64,000 bases of DNA from assembly GCF_000017685.1 (NCBI RefSeq), contig NC_010602.1, positions 1 to 64,000 of the forward strand. Reading direction: 5' to 3'. Source of the DNA: Leptospira biflexa serovar Patoc strain 'Patoc 1 (Paris)' (GTDB taxonomy: Bacteria; Spirochaetota; Leptospiria; Leptospirales; Leptospiraceae). The position numbers were made by a program, and so were the translations under genes. Below, one piece after another: positions 37,383-45,845 of the stretch (position 1 is its first letter; each line of letters starts with the position of its first letter). The notes beneath the pieces are model-generated. The model was not told the DNA's origin and did no database searches. It was given only the letters and a program-made list of their open reading frames with translations.

Positions 37383-38582
37383 TTAAGAAAGTAATTCTTT
37401 CATTGCATCAATGACATCTTTTTCATCTGTTTTTGTCATCCCGGCAAACAAGGGAAGAGAAACCGATCTGTCATACATCTGACATGCATTAGGGTAATCT
37501 TTTCTTTGGAATCCATAGGTTTTTTTGTAATAAGGATGTTCGAAGATAGGAATAAAATGTAAACTTGTGCCGATATTTCGTTCCTTTAATTCTTCTACTA
37601 AGGTATCCCTTCCAATCTTTGCAATTTTGGGATCAATTTCAATACGGTACAAATGCCAACTATGAATGCCATTTTCATCTTCTTTCGGAAGTTTCACTCC
37701 CTTCAATAGGGCAAATTCAGCATTATAGTGTTTGGCGATCTCTGTTCTACGTTCCCAAAAACCATGTGATTCTTTCAATTGAACAACACCAAGTGCTGCA
37801 GCAATATCAGTCATATTGTATTTGTAACCTGCATCCACAACTTCATAGTACCAACCAGGTCGATTAAAAGCATCACGATTGATTCCATGCAAACGCATTC
37901 TACGAATTCGTTCTGCAGCATCTTTATGAGGGGTGGTGATCATCCCTCCTTCGCCTGTTGTGATCCCTTTCGTTGCATAAAAACTAAAAACAGTAAAATC
38001 TCCCCAGGTTCCGATCATTTTATTTTTATGAACGGCCGGGAATGCATGTGCCGCATCTTCAATCACATAAAGTTTGTATTTTTTTGCGATCGATAAGATA
38101 TTTTCCATATCACAGGTATAACCTGCTAGGTGGACGGGTAGGATGGCTTTGATATGTTTGCCTGTTTTTTTACTCGTGAGTTCATGCCCGTTCCATATAC
38201 ACTTTGTGTTGATGGTTGCCTCTAAGGTTTCCGGTGACATTAAGTTATGAATGGGATCCACATCCGTTAAAATTGGTTCGGCTCCAAAGTAACAGATGAC
38301 TTCCGCTGTGGCAGTGAAGGTGATCGAACTTGTGATGGCCGCATCATTCGCTGTGAGTCCAATTGCCTCAAGTGATAAGTGAAGGCCAGCAGTGGCTGAG
38401 TTCACAGCAATGGTTTCCTTGCTACCGACAAAGTCTCCAAACTCCATCTCGAATTGTTTTACTTTTGGTCCAGAAGTCACCCAACCAGATCGAAGTACCT
38501 GGGCCACTTCTTCAATTGCATCTTCGGAAATGGAAGGAAGAGCAAACGGTAGAAAGGTTTTGCGAGATGTGAGCATATTCAT
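37383..38582 (-). CDS. DegT/DnrJ/EryC1 family PLP aminotransferase
   Basis: The 399-residue protein has the sugar-aminotransferase pattern: SGWVTSGPKVKQFE, AVNSATAGLHLSL, PVHLAGY, VIEDAAHAF and the PLP-binding Lys in SFYATKGITTGEGG. MRLHGINRDAF, HLYRIE and SVSLPLFAGM follow. Members make amino sugars for surface polysaccharides (O-antigen) or antibiotics using glutamate as amino donor. It stands alone here, convergent with a lipoprotein gene, with no sugar-nucleotide genes beside it. Confidence 0.92.
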   Translation of the reverse strand: MNMLTSRKTFLPFALPSISEDAIEEVAQVLRSGWVTSGPKVKQFEMEFGDFVGSKETIAVNSATAGLHLSLEAIGLTANDAAITSSITFTATAEVICYFGAEPILTDVDPIHNLMSPETLEATINTKCIWNGHELTSKKTGKHIKAILPVHLAGYTCDMENILSIAKKYKLYVIEDAAHAFPAVHKNKMIGTWGDFTVFSFYATKGITTGEGGMITTPHKDAAERIRRMRLHGINRDAFNRPGWYYEVVDAGYKYNMTDIAAALGVVQLKESHGFWERRTEIAKHYNAEFALLKGVKLPKEDENGIHSWHLYRIEIDPKIAKIGRDTLVEELKERNIGTSLHFIPIFEHPYYKKTYGFQRKDYPNACQMYDRSVSLPLFAGMTKTDEKDVIDAMKELLS

Positions 38583-38732
38583 TTATACGACATAATTCGG
38601 AAAAAATTTCCAGTCTTTTCCGCTCCCAAACATCCTATCGACGGGAAAATTCAAAGCTAAATAGGGATTTTCACCCAAGGTTTAAAAATCTACTTGTATG
38701 CACTTACCAAATTCAGCATTCTTTCCTGGAAC

Positions 38733-40085
38733 ATGGAAGTTCCTTTTTCTGAAATCCTAAGCCGTATATCCGTCATTGACCGTGACATTGCTGAACTCAA
38801 TCGCTTAAAGAGTCGATTGCCAGCTGACAGGCCCTATTCGCCGACCATCCAACTTACCTTCGATAAACAAATCAACACCCTACTTAACGAAAGGGTGTCG
38901 CTCATGGAATTGCCTATCCTCCACCCACCGCTTTGGTTACTGCCCAAAGAAGGAGCGGAAGGTTTAGAGCAAACAACACTACTCAAAGAAAGAAAATCAC
39001 TGCTTGCAGGAGACCTTTCTGTTGCCCATCCAAACGAACAGGATGTCATCAACTTTATCCGAGAAATTCCCAAAACGGAAGTGCATTTGCATTTAGAAGC
39101 CTGTGTAAACAAGGAAACTTTGAAATTCTTATACAAAAAAAATGGGATCGAAGTCACAGATCAGGAATTTGAAGATAAGTACAATTTCAAAGATTTAAAT
39201 GGTTTCATCCAAGTTTTCTTTTTTGTCCAAGGTTCAGTCAAAGAAGCATCCGACTTAGGTTACTTCATTGATAGTTTAGCAGATTATTTGCGATCCAATC
39301 ACATTGTGTATTGTGAAGCCTTCTTCGCTCCATCAAAGTTCATCCAAAATGGTTTGGATTTTGATGAGATGGTAGAAGTGATGGTGAATCGTATTCGCCA
39401 AATTGAAGTGAAAGATGGAATTTCTATTCGATTGTTAGTAGATGTTTCTCGTTCCTTTGGTCCAGAAAATGCAATGAACAACCTAAAACGTGTTTTAGGT
39501 TTAAAACAGAAAGAAGTGATTGGTATTGGACTTGGTGGTGCGGAATTAATGGGCCCAGCAAAAGACTATGCTGAAGTTTTTAAAATTGCAAGAGAGTCCG
39601 GTTTACGTTGTGTAGCTCACTCTGGTGAAGATGACGGCCCTTGGGCAATATGGGATGCAGTTAATTTATGTAAGGCGGAAAGAATTGGACATGGCACATC
39701 AGCCATCCAAGACCCTGAACTTGTCCGTTACATGAAAGAAAACAAAATTCCAATTGAAATCTGTGTCACATCAAATGTTTTCACTGGAAAGTATGTTAGA
39801 AAAGAACAAAACCATCCAGTTCGATATTACTATGACCAAGGATTGATGCTTTGTATCAACACGGACGATCCTGATATTTTCAACGTAAATTTAACGTATG
39901 AATACTTTAAGTTGTACCGCTTTTTAGATTTTTCCATTGATGAACTCATTGATTTAGTAAGACAAGGTGTCCTTTGCACCTTTCATCCAGAAAAAGAAAC
40001 TCTTTGGAAATCAATGGAAGAAAAAATCGATTTAATTAAACTGAAGTATAACTTAAATTCTGAAAAACAAGTATTGTCTGTTTAA
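38733..40085 (+). CDS. adenosine/adenine deaminase-family protein with N-terminal extension
   Basis: The metal-dependent deaminase core has HLHLEA (about 118-120 for His-x-His), CVAHSGED, ERIGHGTSA and INTDDPD, matching the ligands of adenosine deaminases. Those ligands suggest an active hydrolase for adenosine or a similar purine. About 105 residues precede the core, where normal enzymes have fewer than 20; they are helical and contain IDRDIAELNRLKSRLP, a possible coiled coil. I use ATG 38733, but a TTG at 38694 also fits. The substrate is uncertain because family members vary. Confidence 0.82.
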   Translation: MEVPFSEILSRISVIDRDIAELNRLKSRLPADRPYSPTIQLTFDKQINTLLNERVSLMELPILHPPLWLLPKEGAEGLEQTTLLKERKSLLAGDLSVAHPNEQDVINFIREIPKTEVHLHLEACVNKETLKFLYKKNGIEVTDQEFEDKYNFKDLNGFIQVFFFVQGSVKEASDLGYFIDSLADYLRSNHIVYCEAFFAPSKFIQNGLDFDEMVEVMVNRIRQIEVKDGISIRLLVDVSRSFGPENAMNNLKRVLGLKQKEVIGIGLGGAELMGPAKDYAEVFKIARESGLRCVAHSGEDDGPWAIWDAVNLCKAERIGHGTSAIQDPELVRYMKENKIPIEICVTSNVFTGKYVRKEQNHPVRYYYDQGLMLCINTDDPDIFNVNLTYEYFKLYRFLDFSIDELIDLVRQGVLCTFHPEKETLWKSMEEKIDLIKLKYNLNSEKQVLSV

Positions 40086-40124
40086 TCAGATAGTATAAAT
40101 TTGATTTTCTTTTGGTGAATTAAA

Positions 40125-41177
40125 ATGTCACATATTTCAATAAGTTTGCTCGTATGGATTCTTTTTCTTTTTGGATGCCCTCTGTTTTCACAAGTTGTCC
40201 AAGAGGAAAAAATAGAAAACAAACCGGCTCACCCTGTCCTTGATCCCAATCACAAAAGAAAAATAATCAGCGTATTCAATGAACCATCTGGTGCGCGCTA
40301 TTTTTCTATCAATCCTGGTGTACAATTCATCAGTTCTTCTGTTGATATTGTTGGTCCAAACGGAAAAGCTGTGATGGCCGAAGAAACAAACAGTGTATCT
40401 CGAAATACAAAACTGATGTATGATTTGAAAACAAAGGATTGGCAAATTGGAGAATATTGGGGTGTTTTTGTTTTAAATCGAAATGGATCTTTTCTGAATA
40501 CAAGGCAAATTATAACGGTTACGCCGACTGTTGAAAATGAAAATGGAAGAGATAATGTGGATTTACAAACAGAAGTAAAAGGAACTTATTCCATGTTACT
40601 TCCAGTTTTATATTTAGGAAAAGGTGGAAATGATAATTTTCGAATTGGTATGGGGTTTGGTGTAGGTTCCGTCAACTTACAAGGAACAGCTGATTTTAAT
40701 GATGGAATTGGATTATTTACCAATGCGGTTGTATTCAATTCAGGAAATACCTTCGACAATAAAATTGATAATTTGGGAAGATTTTCACTTTTGACAACTG
40801 GTAATATAGATGGAGATCCCTACAAAGCATATTTATTATCCAATTTATCAGCTGGTAACAACTTAGAATTATTGGGAGCCTATTCCTTGTTAACCGGAAA
40901 AAGTTCAGGTTCCATTGAACCAATTAGTTATTTAATGTTTGCTGCTGCCGCAAATGGTCAATTGAATCCTTTAGAAATTTATGCACTTTCAACTCTCAGC
41001 AGAGGAAAAGTAGATTCACGAACCAACTATGCAAAAAGTTATTATTTCTTTTATGAAATACCTATAGGACCAGTTACATGGAGACTTGGTTTTGGGGGAC
41101 CATTCTATACACAAAATAATTATACAATTGATATTTCTGGGTTTGAAATGTCACTCTATACACCAATCGAAATCTAA
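40125..41177 (+). CDS. exported beta-rich protein (probable outer-membrane protein)
   Basis: A 350-residue protein with an N-terminal signal segment (LVWILFLFGCPLFSQ) and a strand-dominated body rich in Gly, Asn, Thr and aromatic residues. Alternating strands such as FRIGMGFGVGSVNLQG and WRLGFGGPFY are typical of small outer-membrane beta-barrels. No family is recognised. Its last codons form one arm of a strong hairpin terminator. The cleavage site looks like SPase I rather than a lipoprotein site, although a Cys is present in the signal. Confidence 0.65.
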   Translation: MSHISISLLVWILFLFGCPLFSQVVQEEKIENKPAHPVLDPNHKRKIISVFNEPSGARYFSINPGVQFISSSVDIVGPNGKAVMAEETNSVSRNTKLMYDLKTKDWQIGEYWGVFVLNRNGSFLNTRQIITVTPTVENENGRDNVDLQTEVKGTYSMLLPVLYLGKGGNDNFRIGMGFGVGSVNLQGTADFNDGIGLFTNAVVFNSGNTFDNKIDNLGRFSLLTTGNIDGDPYKAYLLSNLSAGNNLELLGAYSLLTGKSSGSIEPISYLMFAAAANGQLNPLEIYALSTLSRGKVDSRTNYAKSYYFFYEIPIGPVTWRLGFGGPFYTQNNYTIDISGFEMSLYTPIEI

Positions 41178-41207
41178 TCCTTTCCATTTCGATTGGTGTA
41201 GCGTTTT
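41159..41207. terminator. long-stem terminator between convergent genes
   Basis: TACACCAATCGAAAT (41159-41173) pairs perfectly over 15 bp with ATTTCGATTGGTGTA (41186-41200). GCGTTTTT follows on the + strand. The 5' arm encodes the last residues of the beta-rich protein. It probably ends transcription of that gene and faces the convergent VOC gene. Confidence 0.85.
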
Positions 41208-41211
41208 TGTT

Positions 41212-41730
41212 CTATTTTTGTTGAATCGATTCCTTCAAAGTTGTTATGTCAATTTTTTGCATTTGTAACATGGCTTGAGTAGCTTTTTCACGTTTGATTG
41301 GATCTTTATGTGATATTAGTTCTAATAAAATCTTAGGTGTCACTTGCCAAACCATACCAAATTTATCTTCAAGCCAACCGCACATCAATTCCTTTCCTCC
41401 GGCAGATAAGGCATTCCAATAATGGTCGACTTCCTTTTGTGTTTCCACTTGGATCATAAAGGAAACTCCCCAAGAAAATTTGAATTCAGGTCCACCATTA
41501 TAAGCAGAAAACCTTTGGCCGTTGAGTCTGAACTCTGCTTGCATTGGATTCACAGAAAGGACTTTAAAATCTTTAAAGATTCCAGCGTAATACTTGGTTA
41601 CCTCTTCCAAATTTGCATTGAACATTAAAAATGGAATGATGTTCTGCGACTTTTTTGGTTGGGATGTTACTTTGATTTTTGTCGTTTTCTTCTTTGCGAT
41701 TATCTTTTTTTTCTTTTTGGGTGCTGCCAT
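41212..41730 (-). CDS. PhnB/VOC-type glyoxalase-fold protein
   Basis: The 172-residue protein carries a PhnB-like (3-demethylubiquinone-methyltransferase-like) VOC domain: IIPFLMFNANLEEVTKYYAGIF, FRLNGQRFSAYNGG, FSWGVSFMIQVETQKEVDHYWNALSAGGKE and GWLEDKFGMVWQVTP. Such small proteins are common but mostly of unknown substrate. An unusual N-terminal extension of about 27 residues is very Lys-rich (AAPKKKKKIIAKKK). It could bind nucleic acid or be a tether, or arise from an early start. A terminator separates it from the convergent OMP-like gene. Confidence 0.78.
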   Translation of the reverse strand: MAAPKKKKKIIAKKKTTKIKVTSQPKKSQNIIPFLMFNANLEEVTKYYAGIFKDFKVLSVNPMQAEFRLNGQRFSAYNGGPEFKFSWGVSFMIQVETQKEVDHYWNALSAGGKELMCGWLEDKFGMVWQVTPKILLELISHKDPIKREKATQAMLQMQKIDITTLKESIQQK

Positions 41731-41810
41731 TCTATTCTCCTGAATGTTTTAATAAAATCTGAAATGAGTTGAAAAAAATCACTTGAATGAGAGATCTATA
41801 AGTCCTTTGT

Positions 41811-42209
41811 TTATTTTCCTTTTGGTAATAAGGCTCCTAAAAACTCACTCGTAATCCATTCTTCTTTGATAAGGTTTGATTGGAATTTTGACACTACCAA
41901 CTCTTCCCATTTGATTGTTTTGCCAGGAGTTAGTTTTTTATTTTTAGAAGGTTTTATTTTGCCTTTGATCGTGCGTTTCCAAACCACAATGTCTTGGTTC
42001 TCATAAATGAATTCTAGTTTGATTACTTTTAAATCAGATAAAAAACCTTTTAAATTTTTGATCCATCGACTCACGATCTTCAAACCCACGTAATCTTTTT
42101 GGGAAGTGTGAGCAATGTAATCTGCGGAAAACACTTCTGGAATTGAAGTTGTTTTGGGATTCGTAAACAATTCATTTAATATCAATTCGATTCTTGCTTT
42201 GTGATTCAT
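41811..42209 (-). CDS. SnoaL-like (NTF2-fold) protein
   Basis: A 132-residue NTF2-fold protein. NELFTNPKTTSIPEVFSADYIAHTSQ and GLKIVSRWIKNLKGFLSDLKV resemble SnoaL/ester-cyclase families, with the usual WEELVVSKFQSNLIKEEW ending. These proteins isomerise or cyclise small molecules, or are non-catalytic. It follows the GNAT gene on the same strand with a 23-bp gap. The precise function is unknown. Confidence 0.65.
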   Translation of the reverse strand: MNHKARIELILNELFTNPKTTSIPEVFSADYIAHTSQKDYVGLKIVSRWIKNLKGFLSDLKVIKLEFIYENQDIVVWKRTIKGKIKPSKNKKLTPGKTIKWEELVVSKFQSNLIKEEWITSEFLGALLPKGK

Positions 42210-42232
42210 CTTCGTTTTCTTTCCCTATCCAT

Positions 42233-42673
42233 CTAAATTATTTTTTTCATACAAAATGCAGAAGTAGGACAAACGTATTGAAATTCTGAAGAATTTTTTA
42301 GAAATTCGGGAGCATTGGTTCGATCGATAGTCAGAAATCCTCGCTTTAAAAAAAAGGATTCGGCTGTGGAAGTTAATAAATAGAGTTCTTTGATTCCATT
42401 CGATTTACATTCATTTTCCAGCATACTATAGATAGTTTTTCCAATTCCTAAATTACGATATGAGTTCTGAATACAGAACGATCGTAATAGTGCGAATTCA
42501 GCATCACGTTGAATTCCGATACATCCGATAATCAAATTCTTTTCCTTTGCAATTCTATACTCTTGCAACATACTATCGGAAATATCTTCATAAGGTAGAT
42601 GGTTTTCTTTTAATAATTGAAGGATGATCGGTTTATCATCTATGACTGCGGTATGGAATGTGAAGGATTTCAT
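42233..42673 (-). CDS. GNAT N-acetyltransferase (ArsN2-like)
   Basis: A GNAT-fold acetyltransferase of about 146 residues. SFCIQNSYRNLGIGKTIYS contains the acetyl-CoA pyrophosphate loop (Q/RxxGxG/A). The tail, with LYLLTSTAESFFLKRGF, TNAPEFLKNSSEFQ and CPTSAFCMKK, resembles the ArsN2 group. The start is uncertain: ATG 42673 is chosen, with ATG 42682 and a GTG at 42718 upstream. No other arsenic genes lie nearby, so an arsenic role is not supported by context. Confidence 0.72.
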   Translation of the reverse strand: MKSFTFHTAVIDDKPIILQLLKENHLPYEDISDSMLQEYRIAKEKNLIIGCIGIQRDAEFALLRSFCIQNSYRNLGIGKTIYSMLENECKSNGIKELYLLTSTAESFFLKRGFLTIDRTNAPEFLKNSSEFQYVCPTSAFCMKKII

Positions 42674-42812
42674 TCTATTCATTTCGTGAGCAATTAAATT
42701 TCCATGTACAATGTGCACAGGAAAGTTCTTTCTAAGACATATACCTTAAATTTTTTTGGAAATCAGAAAATCATAACAATTTGAAAAAATGAATCGAAGC
42801 AGAGAAAATAGA

Positions 42813-42841
42813 TTGACAATAAATAGTTTGATATTAAACTA
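42813..42841 (+). promoter_or_regulatory. promoter with overlapping palindromic operator
   Basis: A perfect -35 TTGACA (42813-42818) is followed after 16 bases by TAAACT (42835-42840). The perfect palindrome TAGTTTGATATTAAACTA (42824-42841, 6-bp arms, 6-base centre) overlaps the -10 and most of the spacer. This looks like a repressor operator for the dioxygenase-esterase pair. MarR-type repressors of quinone-responsive genes use similar symmetric sites, but no regulator gene is adjacent. Confidence 0.6.
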
Positions 42842-42884
42842 ATAAAATCAGGGAGTCCGAGAGTGGAAACACTTACGAAACCAA

Positions 42885-43727
42885 ATGAACGAATCTAAGT
42901 TTACTTCCAAATCAGACCAAAATAATGACAAAACCATCTATCCTTCCTTTTTTTTGGGACATGGCAGTCCTATGAATGCCATTGAGGAAAATGAATTTGT
43001 CGAAGGTCTTCGTGGACTAACAAAGACCATCCCAAAACCGAAGGCAATTCTAGCAATTTCAGCTCACTGGTTAACGGATGGAACATTTGTCACGGCGATG
43101 GAACATCCGCCCACCATACATGATTTTGGCGGATTTCCAAAGGCTTTATTTGATGTTCAATACCCTGCACCTGGGGATCCTAATTTAGCAAAGCAGATCC
43201 AAACGCTTGTAAAATCTCAATTGGTGCAATTGGATTACGAATGGGGTTTGGATCACGGAACTTGGAGCGTGTTAAAACATATTTATCCAGATGCAAACAT
43301 ACCTGTTGTCCAATTGAGTTTGGATTATAAACTTCCTCCGGAAAAACACTTACAAATCGCAAAGGAACTTTTGCCATTAAGGAAACAAGGTATCCTCATC
43401 GTTGCAAGTGGAAACATTGTGCATAACTTACGTATGGTGGCCTGGGATCGATTGAATGAAGTGTATGGATTTGATTGGGTTATGAATGTAAACCAAAAGG
43501 TGAAAGATTGGATTGTATCAAGTGATACTGAATCTTTACTCACTATTCAATCGAAAGGTAAAGAATTTGAATGGGCGATTCCCACAGCAGAACACTTCTT
43601 ACCACTTTTATATACAATCGGGACACAATTGGAATCTGATTCAATTTCGTTTTTTAATGATAAACCAGTTGCTGGAGCATTGACGATGACTTCCGTACGT
43701 TTGGACTCTGACTTACATGAATCATAA
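42885..43727 (+). CDS. LigB-type extradiol dioxygenase (YgiD/DODA family)
   Basis: The 280-residue protein begins with the family's FFLGHGSPMNAIE metal region. It carries ISAHWLTDGTFVT, HDFGGFP, DHGTWSVLKHIYP with catalytic His, VQLSLD, SGNIVHNL, AEHFLPLLYTIG. YgiD/DODA enzymes are non-haem iron or zinc proteins that cleave catechol rings such as DOPA, and many family members act on unknown catechols or quinols. The ATG at 42885 lacks a good Shine-Dalgarno, and a short upstream reading frame overlaps it. It is paired with an esterase after 43 bp, under the palindromic promoter. Confidence 0.88.
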   Translation: MNESKFTSKSDQNNDKTIYPSFFLGHGSPMNAIEENEFVEGLRGLTKTIPKPKAILAISAHWLTDGTFVTAMEHPPTIHDFGGFPKALFDVQYPAPGDPNLAKQIQTLVKSQLVQLDYEWGLDHGTWSVLKHIYPDANIPVVQLSLDYKLPPEKHLQIAKELLPLRKQGILIVASGNIVHNLRMVAWDRLNEVYGFDWVMNVNQKVKDWIVSSDTESLLTIQSKGKEFEWAIPTAEHFLPLLYTIGTQLESDSISFFNDKPVAGALTMTSVRLDSDLHES

Positions 43728-43770
43728 TTGTCGCTATAAATCTCCATATAAAGGTATCTAACGAATTTTT

Positions 43771-44421
43771 ATGAATCCACCATTAACTTACTTAATCCGA
43801 AAGCCAAAAGTTTCGATCAAAAATCCTCCACTACTTCTTTTGTTACACGGTGTGGGTAGCAATGAAAAAGATTTATTTTCCCTAACAGATGATTTACCAG
43901 ATCCCCTTCTCATTGTTTCCCTTCGAGGACCCATCACTCTTGGTCGGGATCGATTCGGTTGGTATGAGATCTCATTCACTGGAGGAACTCCTAAGATCAA
44001 TGCCGACCAACAGATGAAGAGTCAAAAAATATTAATCGATTTTTTGAATTATCTACAAACAAAATACCAATTTGATGCCAATCGTGTTTGGATTGGTGGT
44101 TTTAGCCAAGGGGCAGTGATGTCTTATTCAGTCGGTTTATTACATCCAGACCAATTTACTGGAATCATTGCGCTCAGTGGACGTCTGTTAGAGGAAACAA
44201 AACATCAATTTCAAATAGAAAGTTCTTCCAACTTTCCAAAAGTTTACATCGCCCACGGAACAAACGACAATGTGATCGCTGTTTCAAAAGCAAGAGACTC
44301 GAAAGAATTTTTAGAGTCGGTAGGAATCATTCCTCATTACAAAGAATATTCGGAAGGGCATACGATTAGTGCAGAAATGTTGAAAGATTTGATAGTTTGG
44401 TTGGAAAAGGAAATGGAATAA
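43771..44421 (+). CDS. alpha/beta-hydrolase (phospholipase/carboxylesterase family)
   Basis: The 216-residue protein is a small carboxylesterase: LLLLHGVGSNEKDL (oxyanion), the nucleophile Ser in GGFSQGAVMS, Asp in HGTNDNVI and His in EGHTIS. The group includes the MhqD-type hydrolases found with ring-cleaving dioxygenases. The pairing with the upstream dioxygenase under one promoter suggests joint action on aromatic or quinone compounds, an inference from context. Its end is near the convergent methyltransferase gene. Confidence 0.87.
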   Translation: MNPPLTYLIRKPKVSIKNPPLLLLLHGVGSNEKDLFSLTDDLPDPLLIVSLRGPITLGRDRFGWYEISFTGGTPKINADQQMKSQKILIDFLNYLQTKYQFDANRVWIGGFSQGAVMSYSVGLLHPDQFTGIIALSGRLLEETKHQFQIESSSNFPKVYIAHGTNDNVIAVSKARDSKEFLESVGIIPHYKEYSEGHTISAEMLKDLIVWLEKEME

Positions 44422-44433
44422 AAAAAGTTTTTG

Positions 44434-45171
44434 TTATGTGACGAATCCCATTCTCAATAATAGTTGAAAGGATACTTTTCTCTCTTTTTGATTTTCGAAA
44501 AACGGTTTCATTAACGATTGAAATTCGATGACAGGATTTCTTCCATTTAGTTTTGTAAAATGTTTAACCGCTGACCATGTATTCAAATATCCAATTAATT
44601 GTTCCTCATTCCAATTGCATTCGATCTTAAATTCAGGTGTTTTGATTTCCTTAAATGGAAATGGAATGGTTTTATAGTGTTCGTCGATGTACTTCCGCTC
44701 CTTGTCCCAAAAGTTTCCAATCACATTAAAATAAAAATCATCAATGATTCTGTCTAAATCTTCTGAAATTTGGATTCTTCCATATCCGATAGCAGCAATC
44801 AGTGCCTTCTTTTTCGCCGTTCTCATTACTTCTTTATAAAATAAATCAAAATCAAACCAATGGATCGCTTGTGCGATTGTAATACAGTCAAAGCGATTCT
44901 CTACAAAATTAGTCTTTTCTGCTGGTTGTAAGGAATATTCAATATTCTCCGCTTGAATTGTTTGATTCAGTTGGGACGCACTGATATCGGTAGCATACAC
45001 ATTTGAGAAAATTTTGGAAAGCTCTTTGGCTACTTGTCCATTCCCGGTTCCACAATCCCAAGCAATGTCTTTATTTTTCACAACTGATATTAAATATTCA
45101 AAAAACTCTTTCGGGTAATGAGGACGATACTTGGCATATAGGTCAGATTGGGATGAAAAATTATCCTTCAT
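44434..45171 (-). CDS. class I SAM-dependent methyltransferase
   Basis: The 245-residue protein has the nucleotide-binding motif I WDCGTGNGQVA, the acidic motif VYATDISASQL, and motif IV FDCITIAQAIHWFD. A distinct C-terminal region follows. The HWFD stretch and overall pattern resemble the group of small-molecule methyltransferases related to trans-aconitate methyltransferase. The substrate is not identifiable. It is convergent with the esterase gene. Confidence 0.82.
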   Translation of the reverse strand: MKDNFSSQSDLYAKYRPHYPKEFFEYLISVVKNKDIAWDCGTGNGQVAKELSKIFSNVYATDISASQLNQTIQAENIEYSLQPAEKTNFVENRFDCITIAQAIHWFDFDLFYKEVMRTAKKKALIAAIGYGRIQISEDLDRIIDDFYFNVIGNFWDKERKYIDEHYKTIPFPFKEIKTPEFKIECNWNEEQLIGYLNTWSAVKHFTKLNGRNPVIEFQSLMKPFFENQKERKVSFQLLLRMGFVT

Positions 45172-45317
45172 AATTTAATTAGTGAATCGCATAGAATAAA
45201 AAATTCAAATCGAAAATGATCCGCTAATATATACATAATTCAATTGATATCCTGTGATTGAGAGGGTGGGGAAAAGTAAGGCAATTATGATTTTGTTATT
45301 CGAAAATTTCAATCGAA

Positions 45318-45538
45318 GTTTGGATTAAAGAGATTTCGAAAGCTTTTTGGAAATCTCCTTTCGATGTGAAAGAAAAATGCAGAAATGCTAATTTCGTTAA
45401 GGATATTAGAATCGTTTTCAATATATATGGAAACAAATACAGATTAATGTTAAGGTTTACATTAATCTTCATACCGAACTTTTAAGTTTTATCGGAACTC
45501 ACGAACAATATGATAAAATCAATGCTGAGGTCATTGAA
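45318..45538 (+). pseudogene. higB: higB-type toxin relic (frameshifted)
   Basis: Reading + strand from about 45318 gives VWIKEISKAF, KSPFDVKEKCRNANFV, then VFNIYGNKYRLMLRF, the hallmark of HigB/PF09907 mRNA-interferase toxins. A stop appears at 45483-45485. The frame then shifts, and from 45488 FIGTHEQYDKINAEVI continues the family's C-terminal motif. The N-terminal third is not recognisable. At least one frameshift makes it a pseudogene. The motif match is from memory of the family and looks very specific. Confidence 0.72.
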
Positions 45539-45782
45539 ATGAATATTAAACCTATTAAGAGTCAAAAAGATCACTTAGATGTTCTCTCCGAGATTAAAAT
45601 CCATTATGAATGATATGAACATGAAAAGTGTTGATATAGGAAATCTCATTGGGGGCCGAAGTCGTGCCTCTGAAATTCTAAATCGAAAAAGAAAGCTTAA
45701 TTAGGAAATGATTAGAAAGATTAGTCAAAATCGTGGAATTCCTACCGACATTCTTGTTAAAGAATATAAAATCAAAACTTCA
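45539..45782 (+). pseudogene. higA: higA-type antitoxin relic (deleted and interrupted)
   Basis: From ATG 45539 the reading is MNIKPIKSQKDHLDVLSEI, the start of HigA-type antitoxins, ending at TGA 45611. In another frame 45615-45701 gives NLIGGRSRASEILNRKRKLN, the HTH core of the same family. An in-frame TAG follows at 45702 and then EMIRKISQNRGIPTDILVKEY. The segment between the two parts, normally about 30 residues, is missing. It is thus deleted, frameshifted and carries a stop. An IS30 element lies immediately downstream. Confidence 0.72.
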
Positions 45783-45827
45783 AAGTCAGGTTGCTATAAA
45801 GAACGACGTCCGTGGCGTAATTACTTT

Positions 45828-45845
45828 GGTAGGTTCAAGAATCTA
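45828..45845 (+). repeat. left terminal inverted repeat of the IS30 element
   Basis: GGTAGGTTCAAGAATCTA is the perfect reverse complement of 46872-46889. The transposase stop codon (complement of 45843-45845) lies inside it. The flanking TTT on both sides could be a 3-bp target duplication. Confidence 0.85.

Noticed and set aside
42233..42673. Arsenic-resistance locus suggested by the ArsN2-like acetyltransferase
   Set aside because: No arsR, arsC, arsB or arsM gene lies nearby, and the similarity is only family-level.
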